Source of the DNA: Corynebacterium tuberculostearicum
Lineage (GTDB): Bacteria > Actinomycetota > Actinomycetes > Mycobacteriales > Mycobacteriaceae
Length of the DNA: 64,000 nt
Direction of reading: 5' to 3'
NCBI RefSeq assembly: GCF_030503735.1
Contig: NZ_CP073096.1
Coordinates: forward strand, 1,178,001-1,242,000
A program made the translations under genes and the position numbers. The notes beneath the pieces are model-generated. The model worked only from the letters and a program-made list of their open reading frames with translations. It searched no databases and was not told the origin of the DNA. Every line of letters starts with the position of its first letter. Position 1 is the stretch's first letter. Shown piece by piece: positions 34,226 to 44,586 of this stretch.

Positions 34226-35863
34226 ATGGATATCACCGCATCTGCCCAGTGGAGCGAGCTCGCGAAGGTATATGAGGACAAGAAGGACCTCAACCTCCGC
34301 GAGCTTTTTGCCGCCGATGCAGACCGCGCCCGCAACTTCACCTTCAACGCCGCCGGGCTGCACGTCGATCTGTCGAAGAACCTGATCGACGGGGACATCG
34401 TCAAGCAGCTGGTTGAGGTAGCCAAGGCCGCTGACCTTGAAGCCCGCCGCGACGCCATGTTCGCCGGCGAACACATCAATAACACCGAGGGCCGCGCCGT
34501 GCTGCACACCGCACTGCGCATCCCGGCCGAAGATGACTTGAATGTTGACGGCCAGGACGTCGCCGCTGATGTACACGAGGTCTTAGGCCGCATGCGCGAT
34601 TTCGCCACCGCGCTGCGCTCCGGCTCGTGGCTCGGGCATACCGGCCACACCATCAAAAAGGTAGTCAATATCGGCATCGGTGGCTCTGACCTCGGACCAG
34701 CGATGGCGGCCAAGGCACTGCGCTCCTATGAGGTCGCCGGCATCTCCGCCGAATTCGTCTCCAACGTTGACCCGGCCGATATGGCCGCCACGCTCGATGG
34801 TCTGGACGCAGAATCTACCCTATTCATCATCGCCTCCAAGACCTTTACCACCCAGGAGACGCTAACCAATGCGCACGCTGCGCGCCGCTGGCTGATCGAG
34901 CAATTCGATGGTGACGAATCCGCCGTGGCCAAGCACTTCGTCGCCGTGTCCACCAATGCGGAGAAGGTAGCCGAGTTCGGCATCGATACCGAGAACATGT
35001 TCCCGTTCTGGAATTGGGTCGGCGGCCGCTACTCCGTGGATTGCGCCATCGGCCTTTCCCTCATGTGCACCATTGGCCCGATGGACTTTATGCGCTTCCT
35101 CGAGGGCTTCCACGCCATGGACGAGCACTTCCGCACCGCGCCACTGGAAGAAAACGTCCCAACGCTCATGGGCCTCTTGGGTGTCTGGTACACCAACTTC
35201 TTCGGCGCCCAGACCCACGCCGTGCTCCCCTATTCCCAGGACCTCGGCCGCTTCCCGGCCTACCTGCAGCAGCTGACCATGGAATCCAATGGCAAGTCCG
35301 TGCGCCGCGACGGCACCGCGGTCACCGTTCCATCCACCGGGGAAATCTACTGGGGCGAGCCGGGCACCAATGGCCAGCACGCCTTCTTCCAACTCATGCA
35401 CCAAGGCACCCGCCTCATCCCGGCGGACTTCATCGGGTTTGCCCGCCCGAAGCAGGACTTCCCTACCGCCGATGGCTCTGGTTCTATGCATGACCTGCTC
35501 ATGGGCAACTTCTTTGCGCAGACCAAGGTGTTGGCCTTTGGCAAGACCGCAGAGGAAATCGCGGCCGAGGGCGTAGACGAGGCGGTCGTGCCCCATAAGG
35601 TCATACCTGGCAACCGCCCGACTACCACCATCCTGGCCGAGGAACTCACCCCGCAGACCCTCGGCGCGCTCATCGCGCTCTACGAGCACATCGTGTTCAC
35701 CCAGGGCGTTATCTGGGATATCAATTCCTTTGATCAGTGGGGCGTGGAGCTGGGCAAGCAGCAGGCTAATGATCTGGCCCCAGCCGTCTCCGGCGCTGCC
35801 GCCGCCGACTCCGGCGACCAGTCCACCGATGAGCTCATCGGTTGGTATCGCTCCAACCGCTAA
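34226..35863 (+). CDS. pgi: Glucose-6-phosphate isomerase
   Basis: Interconverts glucose-6-phosphate and fructose-6-phosphate. 545 residues with the [16 protein letters not shown] phosphate loop, [27 protein letters not shown], and the C-terminal signature [16 protein letters not shown] containing the catalytic Lys. The ATG at 34226 follows AGAAAGG by nine bases; the frame opens at TTG 34205. Followed by a strong terminator. Confidence 0.97.
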   Translation: MDITASAQWSELAKVYEDKKDLNLRELFAADADRARNFTFNAAGLHVDLSKNLIDGDIVKQLVEVAKAADLEARRDAMFAGEHINNTEGRAVLHTALRIPAEDDLNVDGQDVAADVHEVLGRMRDFATALRSGSWLGHTGHTIKKVVNIGIGGSDLGPAMAAKALRSYEVAGISAEFVSNVDPADMAATLDGLDAESTLFIIASKTFTTQETLTNAHAARRWLIEQFDGDESAVAKHFVAVSTNAEKVAEFGIDTENMFPFWNWVGGRYSVDCAIGLSLMCTIGPMDFMRFLEGFHAMDEHFRTAPLEENVPTLMGLLGVWYTNFFGAQTHAVLPYSQDLGRFPAYLQQLTMESNGKSVRRDGTAVTVPSTGEIYWGEPGTNGQHAFFQLMHQGTRLIPADFIGFARPKQDFPTADGSGSMHDLLMGNFFAQTKVLAFGKTAEEIAAEGVDEAVVPHKVIPGNRPTTTILAEELTPQTLGALIALYEHIVFTQGVIWDINSFDQWGVELGKQQANDLAPAVSGAAAADSGDQSTDELIGWYRSNR

Positions 35864-35875
35864 AGGCCCACTTTT

Positions 35876-35927
35876 AGCCGCGTTATCCCCTCCCACCCAC
35901 TCGGCGGGGCGGATAACGCGGCTGCTT
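35876..35927 (+). terminator. Terminator after pgi
   Basis: AGCCGCGTTATCC (35876-35888) pairs with GGATAACGCGGCT (35911-35923), followed by GCTTT. Confidence 0.85.
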
Positions 35928-35955
35928 TATGGCCTCGCTTGTCCCACGTCTATGT

Positions 35956-36012
35956 AAAACAAACACGTTCTGCCCCAAATCAAAGGAAAATTAGGCAGAA
36001 CGTGCTTGTTTT
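35956..36012. terminator. Long bidirectional inverted repeat between pgi and yccF
   Basis: AAAACAAACACGTTCTGCC (35956-35974) and GGCAGAACGTGCTTGTTTT (35994-36012) pair over 19 bp with one mismatch and a 19-base loop. A-rich on the left and T-rich on the right, it can terminate transcripts from both sides. It is the natural terminator of the yccF-nei-lhr strand. Confidence 0.75.
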
Positions 36013-36028
36013 GTCAGCGGAATGCGGT

Positions 36029-36442
36029 TTAGAGCTTGACCATCGGTTCCCAGCCGAAGGGGATTTCCTCCGAGTTCACAATCCGGCGGCCGAACGGAAA
36101 GCAGGTCACTGGGATCATCTTCAAGTTGGCCAGCGCGGCTGGGATACCCACGATGGTCACTACCTGTGCCGCCGCGGTGGTTATGTGACCAATCGCCAAC
36201 CATAGGCCGGCGACCACGAACCAGACGACGTTGGAAAAGGTGGACATGGAACCGCTGCCCTTGACTGGCTGCACCACCGAGCGACCAAACGGCCACAGGG
36301 CGAAGTTAGCCATGCGGAACGACGCCACGCCCGCGGGGATAGTAACGATGAAGATGCAGGCAAAGATGCCAAAGATGAAATAGGCAAGGGCTAGGAGGAA
36401 CCCGCCGGTAATAAACCAAACGATGTTAAGAAAGGTACGCAT
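36029..36442 (-). CDS. YccF-domain inner-membrane protein
   Basis: 137 residues made of two tandem YccF units: RTFLNIVWFITGGFLLALAYFIFGIFACIFIVTIPAGVASFRMANFALWPFGRSVV and STFSNVVWFVVAGLWLAIGHITTAAAQVVTIVGIPAALANLKMIPVTCFPFGRRIV. Each unit has two helices and ends in a conserved PFGRxVV/IV. Function unknown in all bacteria. The ATG at 36442 follows GGTGGGGGAC. Last gene on the lhr-nei strand. Confidence 0.9.
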   Translation of the reverse strand: MRTFLNIVWFITGGFLLALAYFIFGIFACIFIVTIPAGVASFRMANFALWPFGRSVVQPVKGSGSMSTFSNVVWFVVAGLWLAIGHITTAAAQVVTIVGIPAALANLKMIPVTCFPFGRRIVNSEEIPFGWEPMVKL

Positions 36443-36466
36443 GTCCCCCACCCTAGCGCGGGAGTC

Positions 36467-37285
36467 TTAGTGCGCGGGGTGAAGCGGCTGGCAGTGCGGG
36501 CACCACCAGGTGATGCGCTCGAGTTCGCCTTCATCACCTCCGCGGTCCACACCGCCGAGCGCACCCTTGGTGATGAACATGCCACAGCGACGACAGCGCT
36601 TGCGGTTGCGCCCGAAGACATAGGTGGTCTCCCCGGCGCGGCGCACGCCGGTGGTCACGCGCACCGGGGACGTGCGGTTGGCCCACATGATGCGCCGAGA
36701 GATATCGAGGATGCGGGCGGTATCGACCTCGGCTACCGGTGTGGCCGGGTGCACCCCCGCAAGGAAACAGGCCTCGGCGCGGTATTCATTGCCGATGCCT
36801 GCGACCACTTTCTGATCGAGCAGCGCCGCGCCAATGGCGCGTTGGGGCCGGTTATTTAGCCGCCGCAATGCTTCCTCGCGGTCCCAGTCGGGGTCGAGAA
36901 TATCCGGGCCGAGGTGAGCGATGCGCTGGTGGTAGTGGTCGGCGGGATAGATATCCACAAAGCCCAGCTGGTGGCCAACGACCTCGATATCGCGCGGGGA
37001 GTTGGCCAGCTGCAGCACGATGCGGGCGGTATGCCCAGGCTTGCGCCAGCGATCGCCTGCGTAGTGGATGGCCCAAGTGCCTTCCATTTTGAGGTGGGTG
37101 TGCACAATGGTCTGGTCGAATTGCATGAAGAGGTGCTTGCCATAGGGCCAGACGCGCTCGCACACCATGCCGTCGAGGTGGACAGTGGCATAGCGTGGCA
37201 CGCGCACGGAGCAACCGGTCACCTCGCGGCCGGCCATGAACTGCAGTCGGTTGGATAGCTGCAGGACGGAATCGCCTTCGGGCAT
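36467..37285 (-). CDS. nei: Fpg/Nei-family DNA glycosylase (endonuclease VIII)
   Basis: Excises oxidised bases. 272 residues starting MPEGDSVLQLS, where Pro2 and Glu3 are the catalytic residues of the family, then the Lys in PYGKHLFMQFD. The helix-two-turn-helix AALLDQKVVAGIGNEYRAEACFLAG follows, and a C-terminal zinc finger (CRRCG ... CPHC). A strong ribosome site (AGGAGGTGTT) lies before the ATG. It is 18 bp after lhr, the same neighbours as Rv3296-Rv3297. Confidence 0.95.
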   Translation of the reverse strand: MPEGDSVLQLSNRLQFMAGREVTGCSVRVPRYATVHLDGMVCERVWPYGKHLFMQFDQTIVHTHLKMEGTWAIHYAGDRWRKPGHTARIVLQLANSPRDIEVVGHQLGFVDIYPADHYHQRIAHLGPDILDPDWDREEALRRLNNRPQRAIGAALLDQKVVAGIGNEYRAEACFLAGVHPATPVAEVDTARILDISRRIMWANRTSPVRVTTGVRRAGETTYVFGRNRKRCRRCGMFITKGALGGVDRGGDEGELERITWWCPHCQPLHPAH

Positions 37286-37303
37286 AACACCTCCTGTGGA
37301 TCT

Positions 37304-40300
37304 TTAGCGGCGGTACCCCCCGCGCGGGCGGAAACCACCATTATTGCGCGGAGCGGGCGGCGGATCATCAAAGCTGAGCTCTTCGATGGCCTCGCTGGCC
37401 CGGCGGCCTGCGCGTGGGGTGCGCGGGGCGGCGGCGCGGGCGGAGATGCGCACGCCCTTCGGCGTAATCCCGGCGCCGGCTTCACGCAGGTGGGCCGCCG
37501 CATCGGTTTTATGGATGGGGCTGCCATTGCACTTTTCGACGACCAACGGCGACAACGCTCCCCTCGCCACCATGTCCGTGAGCGCGGAAACCAAGCGGGG
37601 ATATACCTCGGCGGGGTCGATGCCATCGGGCAGCGATTCGATAAAGGTGGTGAGGGTTTTGCCGCCGCGGGTGAGGTGGGCGATGGGTAGGCCGTCGATA
37701 AGCACCACCAGCGCACCGGCCGAACGGGTGGGGCCGCCGGTGGCCTTGCCGTCGGCGTCGTCGCGCTGCGGCCAGGGCAGGGCCGCACCGTATGGGTTGG
37801 CCGGGTCGCAGGCGGCGAGAACGAAGGTCTCGGGCTCGGTGGTGCCAGAGGGCCAGCCGGTCACGTCCGGGGAATCGGCCAAGCCGCGCAGGCGGTCGAT
37901 GATGGCGGGGGTGGAGAATTGCGCGGCGCCGAGCCCATCGATGACGTAGCCGCGCATGGCCTTGCCGGATTCCTCAAAACCGGAGAGCACCTTATAGGCC
38001 AGTGCGAAACCGCCGAGCACGTCTTCGGCCACGACGGAGCCGCGGGTGAGCACGCCGTAGCGGTCGAGCCAGGCCTCGCCGTGGGCGACGGACCGGGAGG
38101 TGGCATCGGCGGCGGCGGAGACCGCGAGGGACCACCGCCCCATGACATCGGGCGGGGTCCCCGCACCCGCGGCGTTCTGCGCCTGTGCGAAGGAGGTGCG
38201 GCCCATGCGCAGGCGGGAACGTGTAGGCCGGCGCTTCGAGCGATGCGCGGTGCGGCCCGAGCGCGAGCCGCCGGAAGACAGTCGGGTGCGAATAGGCGCG
38301 AAAGAATCGGGACTCACCAGGCCCATCTCCACTAACCCCCAGAGGGCCTCGCGGGTCTCCTCGGTGGTACCGGGGGCCTCGGCGGCAATATCGGCAAAGA
38401 GGAAGCCACCTCCGCGGCCGAGGACATCGAGGATGGAGCGCTGCACCATGGTGACGCCCTCGGCATCCGTTTCCGGGGCGAGTTGAGCGGCATAGTCTGA
38501 GGGCAACAGCATGATCCAGGGGTCGGCCGCGCCGGCCTTGCCAGCACCCACGATGAGCACCTCGCCATTGGAAGTGAGCTCATCGAGCATGGTGGGTGAA
38601 TAATCGCCCACCCGGGCGGGCAGGATAAGCGATTCCCACGCGGAGGCGGGCAGGCGCACCCCGGCGAGCTGTTCAATGGCGGAAAAGACGCCATCGGCCC
38701 AGCGCAAGGCCGGGCGCTTTCCAGCTGGTGCGATGCTATGCCACTCCGGCAAGAAACGGGCGAAGGTAGCCCCCGAGACCGGCTCGGTAGCAGCCCGCGC
38801 GGCGGCGAGCGAGCGCGAGCGAATGGTCTTCAGCACCGCGGCGGCGCAGTACTCCTGCTCCTCCACTCCCTGCCGGTAGCGGCCTTCTACTACCCCATCA
38901 AGCGCGCCGAGGACGGTGTGCGCGGCGGAGACGGATATGTCGAAGGCTGCGGTGAGATCGCGCAGCACAAACGGACCGCGGGTGCGCGCCCACCGCGAGA
39001 CCAGCTGCGGTAAGGCATCGGAAATGGTGGCCACCTGGGCGGGGATGCCGGGAGGGATGGGGATGCCCAGGGCGTCGCGAAGCAGGGGCGCATCCTGCGC
39101 TTGAGCTAGGTGCTCGCGCCCGCCAATGCGCACGCGCATAATCCGGGTGCCCAGCTGATCCAGGGCGGATAACGGGACGTCGGTGTGCGCGCCCAGCTCG
39201 TCTATAGGAATCGGCCCGAGCACGCGCAGCAGGTCCGCTACTTCTTCGGTAGTGCGGGCCCGGCGCGAGGGATCGGTGCGTTGGAGCTGGGCGTGAACCT
39301 CAGCGATGATCTCTGGATCGAGCAACTCGCGCAGCTCTACCGTGCCGAGGAGCTTGGCTAGAAGCGCTGGGTCGAGGGCTAAGGCGGCCGCGCGCTTTTC
39401 CGCCAACGGGGAATCGCCCTCGTACATGAATGCGCCGGTGTAGTTAAATAGCAGCGAAGAGGCAAAGGGGGAAGGCTGCTCGGTGGTGACCTCTGCGATG
39501 CGGATGCGGCGGTGACCTAGCTCCCGCATGACCTCCGTAAGCGCAGGAACGTCGTAGACATCCTGGACGCACTCGCGCACCGTCTCCAAGATGATGGGAA
39601 AGGACGGGTACTTGCGCGCAACGTCCAACAGCTGCTCGGCGCGCTGGCGCTGCTGCCACAGCGGTGCGCGCTTGCCCGGGTTGCGCCGAGGCAAGAGCAA
39701 CGCACGCGCCGCGCACTCGCGGAAACGGGAGGCAAAGAGCGCGGAATTGCCTACTTGCTCGGCCACGATATCGGCAATCTCATCGGCGTCGAAGGCAAAG
39801 ATGGATCCATCGGGCTCAGATTCTGCTTCCGGCAGGCGCAGCACGATGCCGTCATCACCGGCCACCGCCTGCGGGTCCATACCGGTGCGCTCGCCCACCC
39901 GGGCACCTACCGCAAGCGCCCACGCGGAGTTCACCGGCCGGCCAAACGGGGTATGCAGCACCACGCGCCAGTCACCCAGCTCATCGCGGAAACGCTCGAG
40001 CACCAACGTCTTTTCATCCGGGATGACACCGGTGGCTTCATTCTGCTCCTGCAAATAGGCCACGATATTGGAGCGAGCATTATCATCGGCATCCGCAATG
40101 ATATCCGGCGAGGAAAAGACCTCGCGGCGATACTCACCTAGCGCCTTGCCCAACTCATAGGGACGACCCGCGCCATCACCATTCCAAAACGGCAGGCGCC
40201 CGGTATGCCCCGGCGCAGGGGTGACCAGCACCTGGTCGCGCGTGATGTCCTCGATGCGCCAACTGGTAGCGCCCAGGGTGAACACATCGCCCACTCTGGA

Positions 40301-42103
40301 CTCATAAACCATCTCCTCATCCAGCTCGCCCACCCGGCGCGGGGCGCCCGCGGAGCCATCGCCCGAACCGGTATAGAGGAATACGCCAAACATTCCCCTA
40401 TCCGGAATCGTTCCACCGCTGGTGACGGCCACCCGCTGGGCACCAGGCCGCGCGGTCATCACCCCCGTCACGCGGTCATAGACCACGCGGGGTTTAAGTT
40501 CCGCAAAGTCCGTGGACGGGTACACACCACTGACGAGGTCCAGCACGGAGTCATAAACCTCCCGCGCCAGATCGCGGTAGGGCCAGGCCCGGCGGACCGT
40601 CTCGTACCACTCATCGGCATCGAGCCCGTCCTCCCCGGCCGCGGCCACCGACGCCACCGTCTGCTGCGCCAGCACGTCCAACGGGTTGCGCGGGGTATGC
40701 ATCTCTTCAATGAGCCCGGCGCGCATGCGCGCTACCGTCAGCGTGGACTGCACCAGATCCGCGCGGTGCTTGGGGTAAAAGGAGCCGTGAGAAACCGCGC
40801 CCACAAAGTGCCCGGCGCGGCCCACTCGCTGCAGGCCGGAGGCCACGGAGGGCGGCGATTCCACCTGCACCACCAGCTCCACTGCACCCATATCGATGCC
40901 CAGCTCCAGCGAGCTCGTAGCCACCACTGCCTTGAGCGTGCCCTCCTTCAGCATGGTCTCTGTCATCGCGCGCTCGTCCTTGGACACTGAGCCGTGGTGG
41001 GCGCGGGCGATGACGGCCGGGGCCTTGCCAGCGACGTCCACCTGCTTCATCAGCTGGGCTGGGTCGCGCCGAGTCTCCGGCGAGAGCGAATCCGGATCGT
41101 GCTCTTGTGCATAGAGCTCATTGAGCCGGCTGGTCAGCCGCTCGGCCGTGCGCCGAGAGTTGACAAATACCAACGTGGAGCGATGCGCCATGATCTCCGC
41201 ATAGAGGTCATCCTCAATAAACGGCCAGATGGACTTGGCCGTGGGCAGCGCGGACTCATCCACGGAAGGAGAGCTGATGCCAATCGCATCATCTACCGTC
41301 ATCTCCCCAATGGTGGAGCCTTGCTCCGGTGTGGGGAGATCGGACATATCCTCCACCGGCACATGCACGTCCAGCTGCCACTTCTTCTCCGCGGCCGGCG
41401 CCACAATTTCTACTGGGCGGTTACCACCTAAGAAATTCGATACCGCAGACAATGGCCGCACGGTGGCGGAAAGCCCAATGCGCTGGAAGTCCCCTGCCAC
41501 CTGCTGTAGACGCTCCAAGGTCAGTGCCAGGTGCACGCCGCGCTTAGTGCCAGCCAGGGCATGAATCTCATCGATGATAACGGTATCCACCGTCTTTAAA
41601 ATCCCCGCCGCCTTAGAGGTCAGCATCAAATAGGCAGACTCCGGGGTGGTAATCAAGATATCCGGCGGCTTGCGCACCTGCCGTGCACGCTCCGCGGAAG
41701 GCGTATCGCCCGAGCGCACGCCTACCGAAATATCCGGCACGTCTAGCCCTAGGTTCTCCGCAGTGCGCGCGATGCCGGTCAGCGGGGCGCGCAGGTTATT
41801 TTCCACGTCCACACCCAGCGCCTTGAGCGGCGAGATATACAGCACCTTCACCCCGGAGGCGGATCCAGCAGTCCCAGAGCCCACCGGCAGCGCCAGCTGA
41901 CCTTCGCGCTCAACCAAATTATTCAGCGCCCACAAGAATGCGGCGAGGGTCTTACCGGAGCCGGTAGGAGCTACCACAAGGGCGTGCTCACCGCGGGAAA
42001 TCTTCTCCCAGGCCTGCGCCTGCACGGCGGTGGGGGCGGCAAATACATCCCGAAACCACTGCGCTACTTGGGGCCGGAAGCGGTCGAGGATGTTTTCTGG
42101 CAT
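37304..42103 (-). CDS. lhr: Lhr-type large ATP-dependent helicase
   Basis: Superfamily 2 DNA helicase of about 1,600 residues, the full Lhr length. N-terminal RecA-like domains carry VVAPTGSGKTLAAFLWAL (Walker A), IIDEIHALAGTKRGVHL (DEIH box), GLSATVRP and VGRAGH (motif VI). The winged-helix and beta-barrel Lhr-core modules follow, then a long C-terminal region with HTH repeats. It acts as a 3'-5' RNA:DNA-unwinding helicase in mycobacteria and is induced by DNA damage. An Arg/Ser-rich insert (SGGSRSGRTAHRSKRRPTRS) occurs about 1,265 residues in. Frame opens at GTG 42109. Confidence 0.95.
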   Translation of the reverse strand: MPENILDRFRPQVAQWFRDVFAAPTAVQAQAWEKISRGEHALVVAPTGSGKTLAAFLWALNNLVEREGQLALPVGSGTAGSASGVKVLYISPLKALGVDVENNLRAPLTGIARTAENLGLDVPDISVGVRSGDTPSAERARQVRKPPDILITTPESAYLMLTSKAAGILKTVDTVIIDEIHALAGTKRGVHLALTLERLQQVAGDFQRIGLSATVRPLSAVSNFLGGNRPVEIVAPAAEKKWQLDVHVPVEDMSDLPTPEQGSTIGEMTVDDAIGISSPSVDESALPTAKSIWPFIEDDLYAEIMAHRSTLVFVNSRRTAERLTSRLNELYAQEHDPDSLSPETRRDPAQLMKQVDVAGKAPAVIARAHHGSVSKDERAMTETMLKEGTLKAVVATSSLELGIDMGAVELVVQVESPPSVASGLQRVGRAGHFVGAVSHGSFYPKHRADLVQSTLTVARMRAGLIEEMHTPRNPLDVLAQQTVASVAAAGEDGLDADEWYETVRRAWPYRDLAREVYDSVLDLVSGVYPSTDFAELKPRVVYDRVTGVMTARPGAQRVAVTSGGTIPDRGMFGVFLYTGSGDGSAGAPRRVGELDEEMVYESRVGDVFTLGATSWRIEDITRDQVLVTPAPGHTGRLPFWNGDGAGRPYELGKALGEYRREVFSSPDIIADADDNARSNIVAYLQEQNEATGVIPDEKTLVLERFRDELGDWRVVLHTPFGRPVNSAWALAVGARVGERTGMDPQAVAGDDGIVLRLPEAESEPDGSIFAFDADEIADIVAEQVGNSALFASRFRECAARALLLPRRNPGKRAPLWQQRQRAEQLLDVARKYPSFPIILETVRECVQDVYDVPALTEVMRELGHRRIRIAEVTTEQPSPFASSLLFNYTGAFMYEGDSPLAEKRAAALALDPALLAKLLGTVELRELLDPEIIAEVHAQLQRTDPSRRARTTEEVADLLRVLGPIPIDELGAHTDVPLSALDQLGTRIMRVRIGGREHLAQAQDAPLLRDALGIPIPPGIPAQVATISDALPQLVSRWARTRGPFVLRDLTAAFDISVSAAHTVLGALDGVVEGRYRQGVEEQEYCAAAVLKTIRSRSLAAARAATEPVSGATFARFLPEWHSIAPAGKRPALRWADGVFSAIEQLAGVRLPASAWESLILPARVGDYSPTMLDELTSNGEVLIVGAGKAGAADPWIMLLPSDYAAQLAPETDAEGVTMVQRSILDVLGRGGGFLFADIAAEAPGTTEETREALWGLVEMGLVSPDSFAPIRTRLSSGGSRSGRTAHRSKRRPTRSRLRMGRTSFAQAQNAAGAGTPPDVMGRWSLAVSAAADATSRSVAHGEAWLDRYGVLTRGSVVAEDVLGGFALAYKVLSGFEESGKAMRGYVIDGLGAAQFSTPAIIDRLRGLADSPDVTGWPSGTTEPETFVLAACDPANPYGAALPWPQRDDADGKATGGPTRSAGALVVLIDGLPIAHLTRGGKTLTTFIESLPDGIDPAEVYPRLVSALTDMVARGALSPLVVEKCNGSPIHKTDAAAHLREAGAGITPKGVRISARAAAPRTPRAGRRASEAIEELSFDDPPPAPRNNGGFRPRGGYRR

Positions 42104-42138
42104 GCCCACACTCTAGTCCGCGTTGTAATGTGGGCACC

Positions 42139-42897
42139 ATGACCGTCGAGATTTCTGATTCCCGCCTGACCAATTCCCTCGCCCAGGGCTGCGGTGAGAT
42201 CCTGAAAGGCGTGCGCAACGGGGGCCTGTTGCGGGGCCTTTCGCTTGGCGACGCCGGCGATGAAGCCGCCCAAGAATGGATCGCCCGCGTGATTGAACAG
42301 CACCGCCCCCAGGACGGCATGCTCTCTGAGGAAGCCTCCGATGATCTTGCCCGCCTGAAGAAGGACCGCGTGTGGATCGTGGATCCGCTCGACGGCACCA
42401 AGGAATTTGCCACCGGCCGCCAAGACTGGGCCGTGCACATCGCCCTGGTAGAAAACGGCATCCCCATCCACGCGGCGGTGGGCCTGCCGGACAAGGGCGT
42501 AACCTTCAAATCCTCGGACGTACGCGCGGTCACCGGCCCGCTGTCCAAGAAGTTCGTTGTCTCCCGCAACCGCCCGCCCAAGATAGCTAGCTACATTGCG
42601 GAAAAGATGGGCTATGAAACCGTAGGCGTCGGCTCCGCGGGTGCTAAGGCCATGCACGTGCTGCTCGGTGATTTTGACGGTTATATCCACGCCGGCGGCC
42701 AGTACGAGTGGGATCAGGCCGCCCCGGTGGGCGTCGCCCAGGCGGCCGGCCTGCACTGCTGCCGCCTCGATGGCTCCGAAATCCGCTTCAATAATGAGGA
42801 CACCTTCATCCCGGATATCCTCATCTGCCGCCCCGAGCTTAAGGATGAAATCTTGGAGCATGCCCAGGCCTTTGCCGCGGAGCACGGCGGATTCTAA
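42139..42897 (+). CDS. cysQ: 3'(2'),5'-bisphosphate nucleotidase CysQ / inositol-phosphatase family
   Basis: Mg2+-dependent phosphatase of about 252 residues that removes 3'-phosphoadenosine-5'-phosphate in sulfur assimilation. Motifs: the Glu in LSEEASDD, the Asp pair in [22 protein letters not shown], and [19 protein letters not shown] at the second metal site. First gene of the run cysQ-thyA-folA-mrx1. Divergent from lhr with 35 bp between starts. The ATG at 42139 is preferred over GTG 42130. Confidence 0.9.
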   Translation: MTVEISDSRLTNSLAQGCGEILKGVRNGGLLRGLSLGDAGDEAAQEWIARVIEQHRPQDGMLSEEASDDLARLKKDRVWIVDPLDGTKEFATGRQDWAVHIALVENGIPIHAAVGLPDKGVTFKSSDVRAVTGPLSKKFVVSRNRPPKIASYIAEKMGYETVGVGSAGAKAMHVLLGDFDGYIHAGGQYEWDQAAPVGVAQAAGLHCCRLDGSEIRFNNEDTFIPDILICRPELKDEILEHAQAFAAEHGGF

Positions 42898-42901
42898 ACT
42901 A

Positions 42902-43705
42902 ATGCGCATGATTGAGACCCCGTATGAGGATCTGCTGAAGAAGGTCCTAGAGACCGGCACCCCCAAAGGCGATCGCACCGGCACCGGCACGCGCTCCATC
43001 TTTGGTGCGCAGCTGCGCTATAACCTGGCCGAGTCCTTCCCACTGCTGACCACCAAGAAGGTCTACTTCCATGCGGTGTTGGGCGAGCTGTTGTGGTTCC
43101 TCAAGGGCGAGTCCAATATCAAGTTCCTGCAGGACAACAAAGTCCGCATCTGGAACGAATGGGCGGATGAGAACGGCGAGCTGGGCCCGGTCTACGGCGT
43201 GCAGTGGCGCTCTTGGCCTACCCCGGATGGCCAGCACATTGATCAGATCCAGCAGGCGCTCGACACCCTGAAGAATAACCCGGACTCCCGCCGCAACCTG
43301 GTCTCTGCATGGAACGTCGCGGAGCTAGACAAGATGGCTCTGATGCCCTGCCACTTGCTCTTCCAGCTCTACGTAGCCGATGGCACCTTATCCATGCAGG
43401 TCTATCAGCGCTCGGCCGATATGTTTTTAGGCGTACCCTTCAATATCGCCTCCTACGCGGCGCTGACCCACATGTTTGCCCAGCAGGCCGGCCTCAAGGT
43501 GGGCGAGCTCGTCTGGACCGGCGGCGATTGCCATATTTATAACGACCACGTGGAGCAGGTCAAAGAGCAGCTTTCCCGCGAGCCGCGCCCGTACCCGCAG
43601 CTCAACCTGCACAAGGCGGAAGACATGTTCTCCTATGACTTCGCCGACTTTGAGATTGAGGGCTACGACCCCCACCCCACCATCAAAGCGCAGGTATCCG
43701 TCTAA
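42902..43705 (+). CDS. thyA: Thymidylate synthase ThyA
   Basis: Makes dTMP from dUMP using methylene-THF. 267 residues with [18 protein letters not shown], the substrate loop [23 protein letters not shown] (catalytic Cys in PCH), [18 protein letters not shown] and [12 protein letters not shown]. The start may be ATG 42902 or 42908. Its stop overlaps the folA start by one base (TAATG), so the two are coupled. Much of the long upstream extension of the frame lies inside cysQ and is a shadow. Confidence 0.97.
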   Translation: MRMIETPYEDLLKKVLETGTPKGDRTGTGTRSIFGAQLRYNLAESFPLLTTKKVYFHAVLGELLWFLKGESNIKFLQDNKVRIWNEWADENGELGPVYGVQWRSWPTPDGQHIDQIQQALDTLKNNPDSRRNLVSAWNVAELDKMALMPCHLLFQLYVADGTLSMQVYQRSADMFLGVPFNIASYAALTHMFAQQAGLKVGELVWTGGDCHIYNDHVEQVKEQLSREPRPYPQLNLHKAEDMFSYDFADFEIEGYDPHPTIKAQVSV

Positions 43706-44235
43706 TGTTGGGCGCAATCTGGGCGCAGTCCCTGGACGGCATCATTGGCGATGGCGAGCAGATGCCCTGGCACGTGCCGGAGGATCTCAAGCACTTTAAG
43801 GACGTGACCATGGGCGCGCCGGTCATTATGGGCCGCAAGACTTGGGAGTCCCTGAACCCCAAGTTCCGCCCGCTTCCCGGCCGCGAGAACTACGTGCTCT
43901 CCTCCCGCACCCCCGGCCAGTGGTCCGCCGGCGCCCAAGTCCTCACCGAAATGCCCTCGCTTTCCGACGCCTGGGTTATCGGCGGTGGCCAAATCTACAC
44001 CGCCACCTTGGACCAGGTGGACCGCATTGAGGTCACCCTCATGGGCGTTAATATCGGTAGCACCTACGGCGAAAAGTCCATCTATGCCCCCGAAATCCCC
44101 GAGGAATTCGGCCTGGCCCACAGCACCGACTGGCTTACTTCCGCCAAGGGCCACTTGGCCCTGCCGGGCCAAGAAGCCAGCGATCTCCCCATCAAGTACC
44201 GCTTTTTAACCTACGACCGAAAGGATGCAGCCTAA
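43705..44235 (+). CDS. folA: Dihydrofolate reductase
   Basis: Regenerates THF after the ThyA reaction. 176 residues: IWAQSLDGIIGDGEQMPWHVPEDLKHFKDVT (active-site Asp at PEDLKHF), IMGRKTWESL and VIGGGQIY for NADPH binding. It overlaps both neighbours by one base (thyA stop and mrx1 start), so three proteins come from one transcript. As in other actinobacteria, thyA and folA are adjacent. Confidence 0.97.
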   Translation: MLGAIWAQSLDGIIGDGEQMPWHVPEDLKHFKDVTMGAPVIMGRKTWESLNPKFRPLPGRENYVLSSRTPGQWSAGAQVLTEMPSLSDAWVIGGGQIYTATLDQVDRIEVTLMGVNIGSTYGEKSIYAPEIPEEFGLAHSTDWLTSAKGHLALPGQEASDLPIKYRFLTYDRKDAA

Positions 44236-44516
44236 TGACTGTACACACCCCCGAAACCACAGCAAACGTCACCATCTTCTACGCCGACTGGTGCCCATTC
44301 TGCGCCAAGCTGATTAAAAACCTGGACCGCACCGAAACCCCATACGCGCTTGTCGACGTCGAGGGCGACAACACCGAAGACATCAACGCCTGGATCGAAT
44401 CCGTCAACGACGGCAACCGCATCATCCCCACCGTCTTGTACTCCGACGGCACCCACGAGACCAACCCACCGGCCTCCTCCGTGCGCAATAAGCAGAAGGA
44501 ATTGGCCGAAAGCTAA
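44235..44516 (+). CDS. mrx1: Mycoredoxin-1 (glutaredoxin-fold mycothiol-dependent reductase)
   Basis: 93 residues with thioredoxin fold and CPFC active site (FYADWCPFCAKLIKNLD). The pattern VNDGNRIIPTVLYSDGTHETNPPASSV is the same as in mycoredoxins of M. tuberculosis and C. glutamicum. It reduces protein-mycothiol mixed disulfides. The start codon overlaps the folA stop, placing it in the cysQ-thyA-folA-mrx1 run. Followed by tRNA-Arg. Confidence 0.87.
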   Translation: MTVHTPETTANVTIFYADWCPFCAKLIKNLDRTETPYALVDVEGDNTEDINAWIESVNDGNRIIPTVLYSDGTHETNPPASSVRNKQKELAES

Positions 44517-44586
44517 TCCACGCCCCAGCCATTTCGGGGCACCCCAGCCCCACTGCTATGATTAGCCAAGTTGCACACGCACCCCC

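Noticed and set aside
34862..35896. 344-codon frame antisense to pgi
   Set aside because: Complementary shadow of pgi with no family motifs.
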